A stretch of 64,000 bases of DNA from Hanleya hanleyi (lineage: Eukaryota > Mollusca > Polyplacophora > Lepidopleurida > Hanleyidae): positions 1-64,000 of the forward strand of contig JAVTVY010017314.1 in assembly GCA_036873755.1 (NCBI GenBank). The letters run 5' to 3'. Each line of letters opens with the position of its first letter. Within the stretch, counting starts at the first letter, position 1. Below are positions 34,601-47,200 of this stretch, piece by piece. The position numbers and the translations under genes were made by a program. Under the pieces are notes generated by a model. The model searched no databases, was not told the DNA's origin, and was given only the letters and a program-made list of their open reading frames with translations.

Positions 34601-37600
34601 GCTGAACTTTATTGATATATAGTATCATGGATAAACAAATAGAACAAAGATTGATAGGTTGTAGAGAGAAAGTTCACTGGTCAACTCTGTTATTTGAACA
34701 TGTTAAATCCTACTCACTCAATCATAATCCAGTCATTCCTAAATTTGGGGATCAACTTCAATCTGTGGTTCCAATAAATTTGATCACCCTGTAAAAACAT
34801 TTAAAATGCCAAATAATGAATTATATGCATGATTTTGAATCATTTTGTCAATTTCCAGTTCTAATAAATTTGATCACCTCCAGATTACGTGGTGGGAAAT
34901 TTCATTTCCTGTAATTGAACTATTGGAGGCATTACCACGATGACAAAGTGTGACACTTTCATTACCAGATACATGTACATGTATAAGCCAATTTGCTGCA
35001 CTTCCTGTGATTGATTTTATTAGAGGAATTACTGTGATGGGGACAGAACGGTGTGTCAGACCACCTTGTGAATTGTATGGAGAATACAATTTATTTCTTT
35101 TTTACCAAGAAATGATTAACTTGCATGTTAGAATTATTGCATGTTGTCTCCTAATGCCCCACACCCGCTCTTCAAGTTTGTCACCTTTGCATAGTTTGAG
35201 GTTTGTCATATTTGATAAAAAAAAATTTTTGTGAAGTTGAACACAGAGAGCATCAGTGAAGAATAATGTTGGTAGACTGGATGAGTCTCTATTTCATATG
35301 TACTATTTAGTAATAATAGTAAAGTTAAAAAAAAAATAAAAATATATTTTTGAAATAGAGACTGAACGATTTGATGGGTTTCGTCGTGTAAAGATTCCAT
35401 CTGAAGGCGTGGTTAGTCTGGACGATTGACATGTTTTTACCTTCGGTCGTAATATTTGTATCAATTCATTGTAACGCCATACTGTGACGACTCGGCAGTA
35501 ACGTCATTCCCATCGTTGCGGTCATGGTAGTAACATCATTCTTATTGTTTACGTCACATGAACGAATTGCTTCCAGCGTGCGTATTTGAACAGACCAATC
35601 AAATCCTTTGAGTTGGGGGCGGGGTCAGAATACAGAGTTTTCATTGGTGACAAAAAATGCACAGTATATTGTGCATTTTTTATTGCAAAGTTAGCTCCCT
35701 TGTGACGTTCCGTCCAGTCCCTGTTTCAAGCATTTCTTAATAGACAGATTTACTTCCTTTTGTTTCCCCTTTAAAATACATTATGAAACAGGGGCTGGGT
35801 CCAGTCTATAATGTTGGCAGATATCTCTGTCATGTTAGAGATTTCTTCTCTCTCTCTCTCTCTTCTCTCTTCTTCCATCTCCATCTACTGATGTGCTGTG
35901 AAAGTACATCCTGATGGCACTATTAAGTTAATATTTCATTATGAAATTGTCTGGCTGGGTCAGTTGACCGATGTAGGGACACGGATGTATGAATTAATGC
36001 ACAAAGCATTCCCTGGGGGGACAAATCATATGGCACTTTACTGCCAGCACATGAATACTGTATCGTCATTGATCACCTATATGCAATGGTACAGGTATAA
36101 GCGACTTCAAGTTTTTCTGCATTTCTTCCGCCATCATAAGCATGGCCAGCTGTTTATTACCCAATGGAGTTACATTGCTATGTTACTATGGTGTGACATT
36201 GTTTCATTGAGCTGTGTGGTGTAGTCTCTCAGGACAATAACTCGCTGATGCATGTTACCTGAAAGCTTAAACATGTTAAATATGCATTACTTCCAATTAT
36301 CCCTTTCTTTTCTATTTCCCCGATATCTCGCATGGCCCTTATGGGAAAAGTAAAGGCTGAGTCAAGCCAATCAACACTAATGATGAATTTATACAAAATT
36401 CTTTTTTTTTTTAGTGAAATTCATTCTTTGAGTTTATTCCTGTGACAGTATATTGTGGGAGCAGTGAAAGGATTTCAATGGTTTAATGAGCTTGTCATAA
36501 TAACACTGTTATCAATAGTCACAATGCACATGTAATAATGTGGTATATAACAATAAAGGAGTAGTCCTACATAATGTCCCTGGGGTTTTAGAATTATTTT
36601 TTTCTGACTAAGCAGATGTATAGCATGTATGTTAGTTGTAGCTTCTGCTGTATGGCAGGCGAGAGTTGATAAATCCCAGTGTGCCTCAATTACGCGTTAC
36701 ACTATCCGACTTAGCCTCGCCACTACAATACTGATTCAATTTACCCGGCCCGCGAGCTCAGTCGGACGGTCCATGCCTGCTGTCTGCACCGTTTCAGCTC
36801 TCCGGCCCTGCGTATTAAAGCTCCCTTGTGCGTGAGACTACACAGGCCTCTCTGGCTTACTCTTCTACCCTCATTGTCACCCCTGATTGGAGAGGGCTGG
36901 CTTCGCAGTACGTGTCAAGCAGAAATTGATTGGTGGCGGGAAATCTTTTAGTGGCGAAACAAAGCGCTACCTTAGAGCATGCGGGGAAAACTCCGGGAAA
37001 TTGATTGGGACACCGTTGATGAGTAAATTGCTAGATATAATTGAGTGCCAAAATAACTTGTCAGTTTACCTGAATAAGTTTTGCCGGTCGCCACGGTTTA
37101 TTGGAATTTCCGCCTCCTCGGCCAGATGGAGGAAGACGGCATAATGCAGGAAGAGGCTGTCAAAGTTTGAAACGCGTCCGAGTACATATAACCTTGAGTA
37201 ATGTTAGCGAGTGTGGTTATGGGGGACTTAGTTACCAGTATATATACTCCACTTAATGAGTCTCTTTATGAGTTTGTGTGACAGCTAAGTAGGCTGTTTT
37301 GAACACATTATACTGACAAAGTGGATCAGTGTTGGCAATTGGTACATTGAATTGAGGATCATTGCCTTTCAAAGCATCGGGCATGTCCGGTGCGAGACCA
37401 CTTAGGAAATTTCATCAGCTGAAATTTTAATTCTGGATTCTGGATTAACATCCCCGCAAGTTGAGATCATCTATTCGCTGTCTTCATATGCAAAAGCTAC
37501 ACTGAAGGATTTCAGCAATTTGGTCAGTGCTCTTGAAAATCTGTTACATGGAGATCTGATTATCATGATTATTGAACTGTTGAAGTACAATATGTGTACC

Positions 37601-38300
37601 GTGTTTGCATAGCCTAAATTGTGAGGAATGATGGGTACAGAAAAGCTGTCAAGAATGTCCAATGTACTCTTTCTCCGACCGTTGAATTCACAGAGTACCT
37701 GTGCCAGGAATATAGAGTGTCTGTCTGAGAACTCACTTTGGGCAAGAGAGGATCTTCAGATTTCCTGCAAATCTAGGAACGCCACCAATGGCAGAAAACG
37801 AAAGACTCGCTTTTCTCGAGCCTCCCGATGGAGCTGCAATTTTATGGAAAATAACTTGGATGGGATGGCTAAATTGTCCACGACGACATCTCGTACGTCT
37901 CAGTGGGGCTGTCATCTGTTAGAACAGAGGGATATTAGGCTGGATCAGTCTCTCTTACATCTACTGTCGTTCCAAAGTCTGTCCCAGAATGGGACGCGAT
38001 CGTCGAACTTAAATAGCGGAACTCAAGAGAATTGTGTGAAATGTGGACACAATGGAGGGGTCCATAAGAAAGGGCCTGCTTTACTCGGGATCCCACTGGG
38101 ATGTTTCCAGGTCTACATGTGGGTAATATTAGTATTTTATTCTCTCTGATAATTCACACATAATAAAACACACTTTAGAAGCCAGTTTCAGAAAATGTTC
38201 TGTCACTATTCAGCTCTGATGGTTCATAACTGTTCATAATTGGGCTACTGTACAAGATGTTGGCAAAAGAAAATGCCCATCAGTTAACTAAATTTAATTT
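31677..38300. other. long gene-poor stretch
   Basis: No gene could be supported. Structured items are a short palindrome (AAAATGCACA-GTATAT-TGTGCATTTT, about 35651-35681), inverted phrases GTCCAGTCCCTGTTTCA (about 35712) and TGAAACAGGGGCTGGGTCC (about 35785), a (TC)n run at about 35848-35875, and a comparatively GC-rich, CpG-containing tract at about 36640-37150 that could be a promoter-type region but has no recognisable downstream exon. Confidence 0.4.
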
Positions 38301-38745
38301 AGTAAATAGCTGGTCTAAAAGTGTTTGAATTATTACAGGGATTATAGTAAATAGCTGGTCTAAAAGTGTTTGAATTATTACAGGGATTATAGTAAATAGC
38401 TAAAAGTGTTTGAATTATTACAGGGATTATAGTAAATAGCTGGTCTAAAAGTGTTTGAATTATTACAGGGATTATAGTAAATAGCTGGTCTAAAAGTGTT
38501 TGAATTATTACAGGGATTATAGTAAATAGCTGGTCTAAAAGTGTTTGAATTATTACAGGGATTATAGTAAATAGCTGGTCTAAAAGTGTTTGAATTATTA
38601 CAGGGATTATAGTAAATAGCTGGTCTAAAAGTGTTTGAATTATTACAGGGATTATAGTAAATAGCTGGTCTAAAAGTGTTTGAATTATTACAGGGATTAT
38701 AGTAAATAGCTGGTCTAAAACTGTTTGAATTATTACAGGGATTAC
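38301..38745. repeat. 45-bp tandem array, ten nearly identical units
   Basis: The unit begins AGTAAATAGCTGGTCTAAAA and ends TTACAGGGATTAT. Ten units run head to tail. The third lacks TGGTC (5 bp), and the last has one substitution (AAAACTG for AAAAGTG). The near absence of other differences shows recent expansion or homogenisation. Confidence 0.97.
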
Positions 38746-40512
38746 ATATATATCTTATTGAACAAATTTGCCATATTTATGATCTATCTGATGTGAATTC
38801 TGGAATAAATTTAAATGTACGCTGTATTGAAGATATATTTACGGGGAAGTTCATCAGTATCAGTGATTCATAGACGTCCCATTTTAGTCAGTGGTAATCA
38901 GGTGAACAATTCAAATTCAATAACAAAAAACTCAGTCCAAGTCCCAAATTTGTATGGTTCATTTCTAAAATATTAGAAATTTTGACAGAAACGCAATAGC
39001 CTACGAACCTAAAATTGGTTGAAATGGTTGCAAACCCCAGCAAGATAATTAAATTAATAAAATGTTGAAGACTGAAAACTCAAAATTTGAGCTTCTGTTT
39101 GCTTTACTTCTAAACATGCTGAGTAAACATCCTCAATTATTTCACATGTATTTATTCAAACACCATGCCATAGTTGGATATCACTTTCAAAATGGGGAAT
39201 TCACCATTCAAATAAAAAAATAAGAAAGTATTCATAACAAAATATAAGATGCCAACATCAAAATTTGAAGCACCAAAACAATAACTGTTAAAGTCATTTC
39301 CCAGGACAGAGATCTGAATTGAATTGTGTTTGAAAGAAAATAATCACGGATTCAAGATTTATTACAATTCAAGAAAATTCTTTGTGGTGAAAGAATAATA
39401 ATAAAGTGATTGAATTATCAGAGTGTTTACCATTCACCTATAATAACAATAATGGACCCTTCTTGAGAAAGGATAATGGACCCTGAGAAGGGTAAAGTTA
39501 CTATGTCTGACATGCACTGAATACTGCTCGCTATCAACCATGTACATTTACACACAATACAGGGTAGATATTTGTAACAGTGGTGAAACATGTTTGATTT
39601 TCCTACAAAGTAGGCTCTCATTTGCAAATTGTCCGGTAATGAGTGAGTGAGTAAGTGAGTCAGTCAGTCAGTCAGTCAGTCCATCCGAATCCTTTCGTCG
39701 GCAAATTAAGGAGAACCGTTGACATTAGAATTTTCATTTTTGGCATGAAGGTGCATTTAGGGGACTGTTACCAGCAAGTTCTGAGCTGAAATTTCTTTTG
39801 GTGAAGGCTGTGCCCATCTTAATATAGACAGGATTTCAACTTGGGGGGGATTTCCAAGAGTTCAGTTCGCGTCGAAGTCCTAATGCCTATACCCTACTTC
39901 GTAGCCATGTGATATTTGAAAAAGAAGCCATCCAAAATAATTCCTCGCCATAAAACTGGAAATGTGGCTTCTTGGTTGACATGCATGAGATTATTTCATG
40001 CCTCTGTGCATATATACAACTGAATGTCAGAACATCACTCCCCTAACCTTTCCATGTTTATTCATTGATGAATCTTTGAAGAACATCTCTTAAGGTGGCG
40101 CAATACTATAATATGTCCATATGTCCATGTCCGTTTCCTTTCCAAATGGCATCAATGGGAAAACTTACTTTGAGATGTACATGTAGTAATGTAGAATCAA
40201 TAGGTTTCTTTTTTGTTCCTCAATCCTGTGAAGTGTTGAGCCTGTTGACTGGGTTTTATGTCATGCCATGCAATTTTAATGAGCAAAGTAGCGCCTCTTT
40301 ATCTCGAAATTAGATTTACGGATTCATTTGCGAATGATTTCAGAATAATTATTTGATCTTCTCCATTGTTGTCTGTACAGGACTTGAAGCATTGTTAGAT
40401 TCTGGAGAAAACATCAAATCTTAGCAGTAGAGTGTGTATCATGTAGTGAGTATATGTGACATGCATACATGATTTGAATTTGTACATGTATGTTTAAGTT
40501 AATCCTAGTGTA
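38746..40512. other. gene-free stretch with a (GAGT/CAGT)n microsatellite
   Basis: A microsatellite of GAGT and CAGT units lies at about 39641-39680. I found no coding exon in the remainder. Confidence 0.45.
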
Positions 40513-40513
40513 G

Positions 40514-41699
40514 GCCTGTAGCCAGGGAGAGTTTTCTGGCTTCCCGGCAAATCCCGCTCTTGGATAACAAAATTCAAATGCCCTTTTCAAAGTTAAAGTG
40601 AACCCCCTATTTTCTCTTTTTCTCATACATGTCATACAGCGAACCCCCTATTTTCTCTTTTTCTCATACATGTCATACAGTGAACCCCCTATTTTCTCTT
40701 TTTCTCATACATGTCATACAGTGAACCCCCTACATGTATTTTCTCTTTTTCTCATACATGCCATACAGTGAACCCCCTATTTTCTCTTTTTTTCTCATAC
40801 ATGTCATACAGTGAACCCCCTATTTTCTCTTTTCTCATACATGCCATACAGTGAACCCCTATTTTCTCTTTTCTCATACATGCCATACAGTGAACCCCCT
40901 ATTTTCTCTTTTTCTCATACATGCCATACAGTGAACCCCCTATTTTCTCGTTTTCTCATACATGTCATACAGTGAACCCCCTATTTTCTCTTTTTCTCAT
41001 ACATGCCATACAGTGAACCCCCTATTTTCTCTTTTTCTCATACATGTCATACAGTGAACCCCCTATTTTCTCTTTTTCTCATACATGCCATACAGTGAAC
41101 CCCCTATTTTCTCTTTTTCTCATACATGTCATACAGTGAACCCTAGTCATACAGTGAACCCTATTTTCTCTTTTTCTCATACATGCCATACAGTGAACCC
41201 CCTATTTTCTCTTTTTCTCATGTCATACAGTGAACCCCCTATTTTCTCTTTTCTCATACATGCCATACAGTGAACCCCCTATTTTCTCTTTTTCTCATAC
41301 ATGTCATACAGTGAACCCCCTATTTTTCTCTTTTTCTCATACATGTCATACAGTGAACCCCTATTTTCTCTTTTTCTCATACATGTCATACAGTGAACCC
41401 CCTATTTTCTCTTTTTCTCATACATGTCATACAGTGAACCCCCTATTTTCTCTTTTTCTCATACATGCCATACAGTGAACCCCCTATTTTCTCTTTTTCT
41501 CATACATGTCATACAGTGAACCCCCTATTTTCTCTTTTTCTCATACATGTCATACAGTGAACCCCCTATTTTCTCTTTTTCTCATACATGTCATACAGTG
41601 AACCCCCTATTTTCTCTTTTTCTCATACATGTCATACAGTGAACCACCTTTGAAGTGAAGGTGAACCACCTCTCAAGTAATCCTGGCTATGGCCCTGCA
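40514..41699. mobile_element. TIR-like element with a 41-bp minisatellite core
   Basis: GCCTGTAGCCAGG at about 40514-40526 faces CCTGGCTATGGCCCTGC at about 41683-41699 in inverted orientation. From about 40601 to 41645 the interior is about 25 units of a 41-bp repeat containing GAACCCCCTATTTTCTC, TTTTTCTCATACATG and TCATACAGT. Units vary by short length changes in the C-run and T-run and by TGTC/TGCC. The unit length is not a multiple of three, so the repeat cycles through three frames with regular stops and is not coding. One strand is strongly pyrimidine-biased. Confidence 0.7.
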
Positions 41700-43043
41700 G
41701 TGCACACAAGAGTTATTAAGGCTGTCGCTTCGCGCACAGCCTTATTGGATCAGCTTGGTCTCATGGGGGCCAAAATCGCTTTGTCCGCAAGATTGCGAAA
41801 AAACAAAGCAGTGTTGGGACTTACGTTCACAGTGCCAAATGTGGACAAGACATTGAACTGGAAATTCGTTATAATTTCATGGTGATTGGAACTAAAGAAA
41901 GTGCGTTTTTCTTCATCGAAATACACTCTGTTGACGCTGATTGTGAGGGTAATGGCGGCCAAATCTCGGATCAACGAGATATGGCGGTAGTTCGATAAAA
42001 TCGAAATCAACCATCTCCCATGATACTTAGCGCAGTAATCAAGGGCAAGCATTCAGTGTAGATACTCATCATTGGCGGAGGTAGCGTGGGGATTCCCAGG
42101 AATGCCCTTTTTTATCCAATCGTAACTGTCGTTATTTGCTATCATGCCGGAGTTCTAAAAATGGAGGCGGAAGTCCAGCTCGATAATTGTTATTACTTTT
42201 GGCGTTTATGGAAATAAAATGAGCTATACAGAGGAAATAAATGACCAGGGAGGTTGACAAATATTTATTTAATCCATAGGCCTACAAAGGCAAAACGGTG
42301 AGTCACTTCACTTATTGAAGCAGGAACCATGCGATGTAATCTAGGTCGGGCGGCCAAAACTTTCGGTTCGTTGTCAACATAATAAAATCAAATGTTACTA
42401 TAGAGTTTAGGTCCAGCCAGTTGAACAATGAATTGAGGGATCTTTATCTACATTCAAAGAAGTAATAATTTTAGTTTTTATAGATCGATATTATAAACAA
42501 AAACAAGTAAACAGACTTGCCAAGTCGTCCCATATAAACAGTCAACTGGTCCAAAGCCAACTCGTCCCGTAATGCAGACCGTCTTGAACAATGAATTCAA
42601 AAATGTCCGATGTTGTGGAGCACAGACCTGCATTTCACAGAAATAAATTTTGCATTCGTTGCTATGCTTTGTCCCAATATCAGAGTTCGTAAATTCTTAA
42701 ACTTTCAGTGCAACACTGACTGTGCTGGGTGAAAATTATAGTGGACATGCACATTTCATCTTTATCGATTTTGATTGATCCAGGAAGTTGTTTCTGCACA
42801 TGAGGAAGATGAAGAAAGCATCAACTATATTTAAGTACAGATGTTTTTGTTAAGCTGTGATTTCGTGCACTCACAAGGTCATGATAAGAATAGGCCTCGG
42901 CTCCTCGGACAGAAACGACTACCTGGAGCATTCCTGGGGTTCTTCCCAGCCTCACTGGATTTGAAGAAAACAACAGATAGCCCTACAGGCACATCATATT
43001 TAGATCTGTATCTCTTTTAAAATGAAGTGGGGTTACTCTCTCG
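41700..43043. other. gene-free stretch
   Basis: It holds a short hairpin GGCTGTCGC-TTC-GCGCACAGCC at about 41721-41742. No exon or repeat family could be assigned. Confidence 0.4.
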
Positions 43044-43275
43044 TTGACTTTGACAAGAGAGATGATTACATTGTACAATTTCGACATTGTAAACTATTCC
43101 TTTCTGGACAGTAATATTCCAGTGGGACCTGCATATGGCGTATACATATCTCGCTTAGTAGCATTTGCTAGATCCTGTGTTAAATGTGACGATTTTAATC
43201 AACGTCACAAAACATTGTTGCAGAAACTTATAAAATACGAATGTAGCGTGCAAGATCTATGGCGCTACGTTTCAA
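43044..43275 (+). pseudogene. fragment of a reverse-transcriptase-type retroelement ORF
   Basis: Within a longer ORF, the part at 43080-43240 reads DIVNYSFLDSNIPVGPAYG then VYISRLVAFARSCVKCDDF and a basic RHKTLLQKL. This matches, from memory, the segment downstream of the RT domain in a retroelement family common in marine invertebrates (SNIP--PAYGVYISQL--ARAC pattern). Just upstream, another frame carries DKRDD, which belongs before this phrase in the family, so a frameshift near 43065 is likely. The family match stops at about 43250 and the inverted-repeat element begins soon after. A truncated remnant. Confidence 0.6.
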
Positions 43276-43278
43276 TCT

Positions 43279-44213
43279 CAAGGCTCGAAATTAGCATTGC
43301 ACACATGCACAAATGCATGTATTTTTTCCACGGTGCACGTAAGTTTAGATCGTCAGGTGCACAGCGTGCATGTAGCTGCATTTGCAAACAAAGTGTTGAA
43401 AAATGGACCATCGATCATGATGACTATAACTTATGGCGGACTGCCAATTGTCTTGAAAATTTTGCTAGAAAATGTCCAAGCTGCATGTGCATTGAATTAC
43501 CCCATGGGTATTTTTATCTCGGGTATCTCCCGCAGTAGACGCTCCACAATATTTCTTAGTCCGCTTAACCTTTCACCTCGTGTGTGACAAATGCAAACTG
43601 TACAAAACGATGTGAACATCAGAGAGCAACATTCAAGCTTTTATCTGCAGCCGGTTGGCAAATAAACAGAGTAAAACACTGACCCTGCTGAGGAAGTGGG
43701 AAGTGAGAGTCAGGCTGCAGCTGAATCCGTAGAGGAGTCCAGATGATGTTGCAGAAGCACGCACGAATCCCGCAACAACAACAACAACAGGGAAATTTGT
43801 CCAATATTTTTTCGATTTTTTTGTAAATTTGTCGATTTGAAAAAGCAACACAAAAATAGTAAGAAGAAATGGTTAGGGTGTTTAGTACATATGCCGTCCT
43901 CAAGAGTGATACATGATCTCAACACCATTAAGATTCATCAAAATATTTGACTTTGTAGCAAAACATTTGTTTTTTCCAAATATTGATGCATTTGAATTAT
44001 TAGAGGTGTTCTTTTAAAGGACGTTGTGAGACCCTGTATATAACACTGATGCCTGGCATTAGAAGAGCCCAAACTCGTAGAGTTTACAGATTTCAGGACA
44101 AATTTACGTAGGATTTTTTTTTTTTTGGTGCATGTAGGCAAATTGCTGTGCATGTACATGAAAAATTTAGGTGCACACTGTGCATGTAATTTTTTTACCC
44201 AAATTCGAGCCCT
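43279..44213. mobile_element. inverted-repeat element with TGCA-rich arms, ~935 bp
   Basis: The left arm (about 43279-43385) starts CAAGGCTCGAAATTAGC and has TGCACAAATGCATGTA and GGTGCACAGCGTGCATGTA. The right arm (about 44115-44213), in reverse complement, starts CAGGGCTCGAATTTGGG with ATTACATGCACAGTGTGCAC and CTACATGCACC. GTTTCA occurs on both sides (43269-43274 and 44214-44219) but is offset by four bases on the left, so a target duplication is only possible. It abuts the retroelement fragment. Confidence 0.6.
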
Positions 44214-44219
44214 GTTTCA

Positions 44220-47200
44220 TAACTTGTGTCTAATTCCGCTTAACCCGGGGCTAGGGGCCGCATGAACCCATGTACTTCAAGATCCTCATGGTACTCATAT
44301 GAACAGTCACAATCATCTCTTTTAACCTTTTCAACCTTGCAGTTGCAATTTCAGACTGTCCTACTTGATCTCATCTGAGTGTTGTCGTGCAAAAAGTTGC
44401 GAAACTAATAAATTCTTTCATGCAGTGTGAAATAGCACAATCATCTCGAGCTGATCGTATATATACATCTGTCGGAACAAAATTACATGTACAACACTTT
44501 TTCATTTTCAGAACTATATACGCCCACAGACCAAAGTTAAAAAAACTCACAACATTAAAATACACGAATAACGGCAGCCTTTCGAAGTCCACGAGTTCTA
44601 GTTGAAGTTGAACACCAGTGTGTGGATATTCTGAAACTGGCGAGTTTGGACCCAAACGCTTTTCTATCCGCACACGGACGTCTTTGGATGCTGTTCTTCC
44701 ACCACTCTTCGTTGACCGACAATGTCACATTACATGTATATGATCATGCCATATTCTTTGTTCACATGATCTCTAATCCAACTCTGATTGGTTGATGTAG
44801 TTGGTTATGGATAAAAAAAAACCCTGTTTTCCCGCACATGGGAGTCAGAATTTTCCAGCCCAGTTTGAGAATATTGACTGTGTTACTTATACACACACAA
44901 CAAAATGTCTAAGATTTTCAGACACCAGTGTTTCTCACGCAAGTGGTAAAGTAAGAATGCAGCTCTCCAACATGGGATCAGCTCTTGAAGTATCATGCGA
45001 TTATGGTCGCACTGAAAATTTTGTTTGATTTTTTTGAAAGACCTCATTTGCTTTATATTTATTGTTGATATATTATTGATACATTGGTACCACATTTTGG
45101 ATATACCTTACCCATCTGGCAAAGATGAAACCTATTTAACTTGAGGTCAAAGTTCAAGATCACTGTGGCCCAAAATCAAGAAATGTGGCTGAACTCCTTT
45201 TCGGTGAATTGAATTGAAGCCTGTTGACTTTAATGTCAGTCACTTCATCTATCTATTAACTTTGTCCATGCAATATCTCCAGTTCCAGGATATGGATTGG
45301 AACCAAACTTTGGATATACCTTAACCATAATTGGGCAAGGAAGGACCCTATCCCTTTTAGGTCAAAAGGTCAAGATCACTGTGTTTTCCCCATTTGGGAT
45401 CACATGACAATCTGATTAAATGGGTGTATTTGATGCCCTACAGACTCTTTGTTTCAACAGACAAGTTTAATGTTTGCTGGGGTCAACCGTCAAAATATGT
45501 TTTTTTCTATAAATTCTTAAGAGCACTACATGTACCAAAACAATGCTCTATGCCTCAAAATCTGTGATATGAAGTTCGCTGGAATTTAAATTTAAGCAGT
45601 GTATCTAGATCTAAGGTATATTGCTTGCTTTGATTGTGCATGTAGTGCAGTAACTTGTGTATGTACTGTGGATCAGTGGGAATGAAGAACAGGACTTGTC
45701 AATCCTCAAGCACTCCCTCACCATTAGATACCTCCTTCATTGGATTGCTTCCCTTACATAAACCTGTCTCGCAGCCAGTCAGATTCGTTATTCCTACACA
45801 GGTAATCCTGATTACAGATCAGCATTTCAGATCAGAAAGGCACCGGAGAGGTTCTGACCTGTTGCTGGTGAATATTATTCATAGGTCCATCAAGACACTG
45901 ATTTGTAGTTACTTCACAGCAAAGGAACAGTACTGTTCAGAGCCAGTGCAATACTGATCAGTTTATGGATGGAAACTAAAGAGTTCTTTCTCTGCTGAAC
46001 TGCCAATTGATGACTTCACAGTACAGGACTGAGGATATTGCTCAGTACATGTACCACTCGGTTAATTACATTGAACCATCCAGTATTAGGACATTTCTGT
46101 ACAGAACTGATATGTATAAGGTGGGCACTGCACAGTACTGAAAGACCAAAGTTTCCCTGTGTAGAGCTTTATTTCTAGTACTGTAAAAATGATGAAAAAA
46201 CTGTTTGGAAGAATATAAATATGTATATGTACTAGTTTGCATGCGTTTATAGATTTTATTGTCGATATTGTACACGATCTGATCTGAGGAAGTGTTAACG
46301 TTCTTTGGAACCAAGATAACAGACATGATCCTCTGTCTGCCCAGCCATTTTTATTTCTTCCAAGTTCTGTGTACTTAGAGCAGGATATCGATATAAATGA
46401 GATTACATCTTTGACTTATGGTTAGCCTGATAGAAAGAGAGGGCCGGCTCTTGTGAGGGGTGATCTAATTTAGGGGTGACATGAGATGTAAGGCTGACGT
46501 CTGTGTCATGTTTTAGCCCTGCCATCTGCCAATTGACCCGCAGACTCGAACATTTGCCCGGGTCATTGCCACTTTTGTGCACTCATTAACTATGGTAATT
46601 TAATAAAAATTCATACACGTTTAATTAAGTCCTTACATTTGCATTTCATTTGGAATGTCATAAATGGTATGCGTAAATTGTATTTTAGCTGCCTGGAGAC
46701 AGACCTGCAAGCAAAGAATAAGGAATTTGAGTTCCGACTACATACATGTAAGCTACAGGGACAGTGAATGGCTGAACGCATTGCTTTGAGGTTACTCAAA
46801 CTTGATTTAAGGGGACCCAAATGGGTTGCCTAAACCTATGTTTTAACTTCTGTCGGAATTTATATACATATAACGTATACCGGGTACCATAGAACAGTTA
46901 TGGTTACCTAACTGGGTTACCACAGAAAATATCACATCATCACACCCCCGTACTACACGCATACAGCATAATGAATGGAACAGGTCTTTGCATTTTGATC
47001 ACTCTCCCTATTCATCGCTCTCCCAAATATTTCTCGAGGAGAGCTTTTAGTCACTCTTCTGAAAAAAGGGAATGCAATGGCGAGTGATATTAGAGAAAGT
47101 GATCATTCGCGTATCACTCGCGTAAAACAAAGTCCAGGAGAATGATCAACAGTTGTCACAGACTTTACAAACATGACTGACGGATTTGTCTGCAATACAC

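Noticed and set aside
37628..38149. 173-residue plus-strand ORF
   Set aside because: Longer than usual here, but no motif, no splice context, and a second frame in the same place also reads protein-like (TPPMAENERLAFLEPPDG). Undecided; not annotated as a gene.
41085..41478. ORFs with repeated peptide SEPPIFSFSHTCHTV
   Set aside because: The 41-bp unit cycles through frames with periodic stops. It is a minisatellite.
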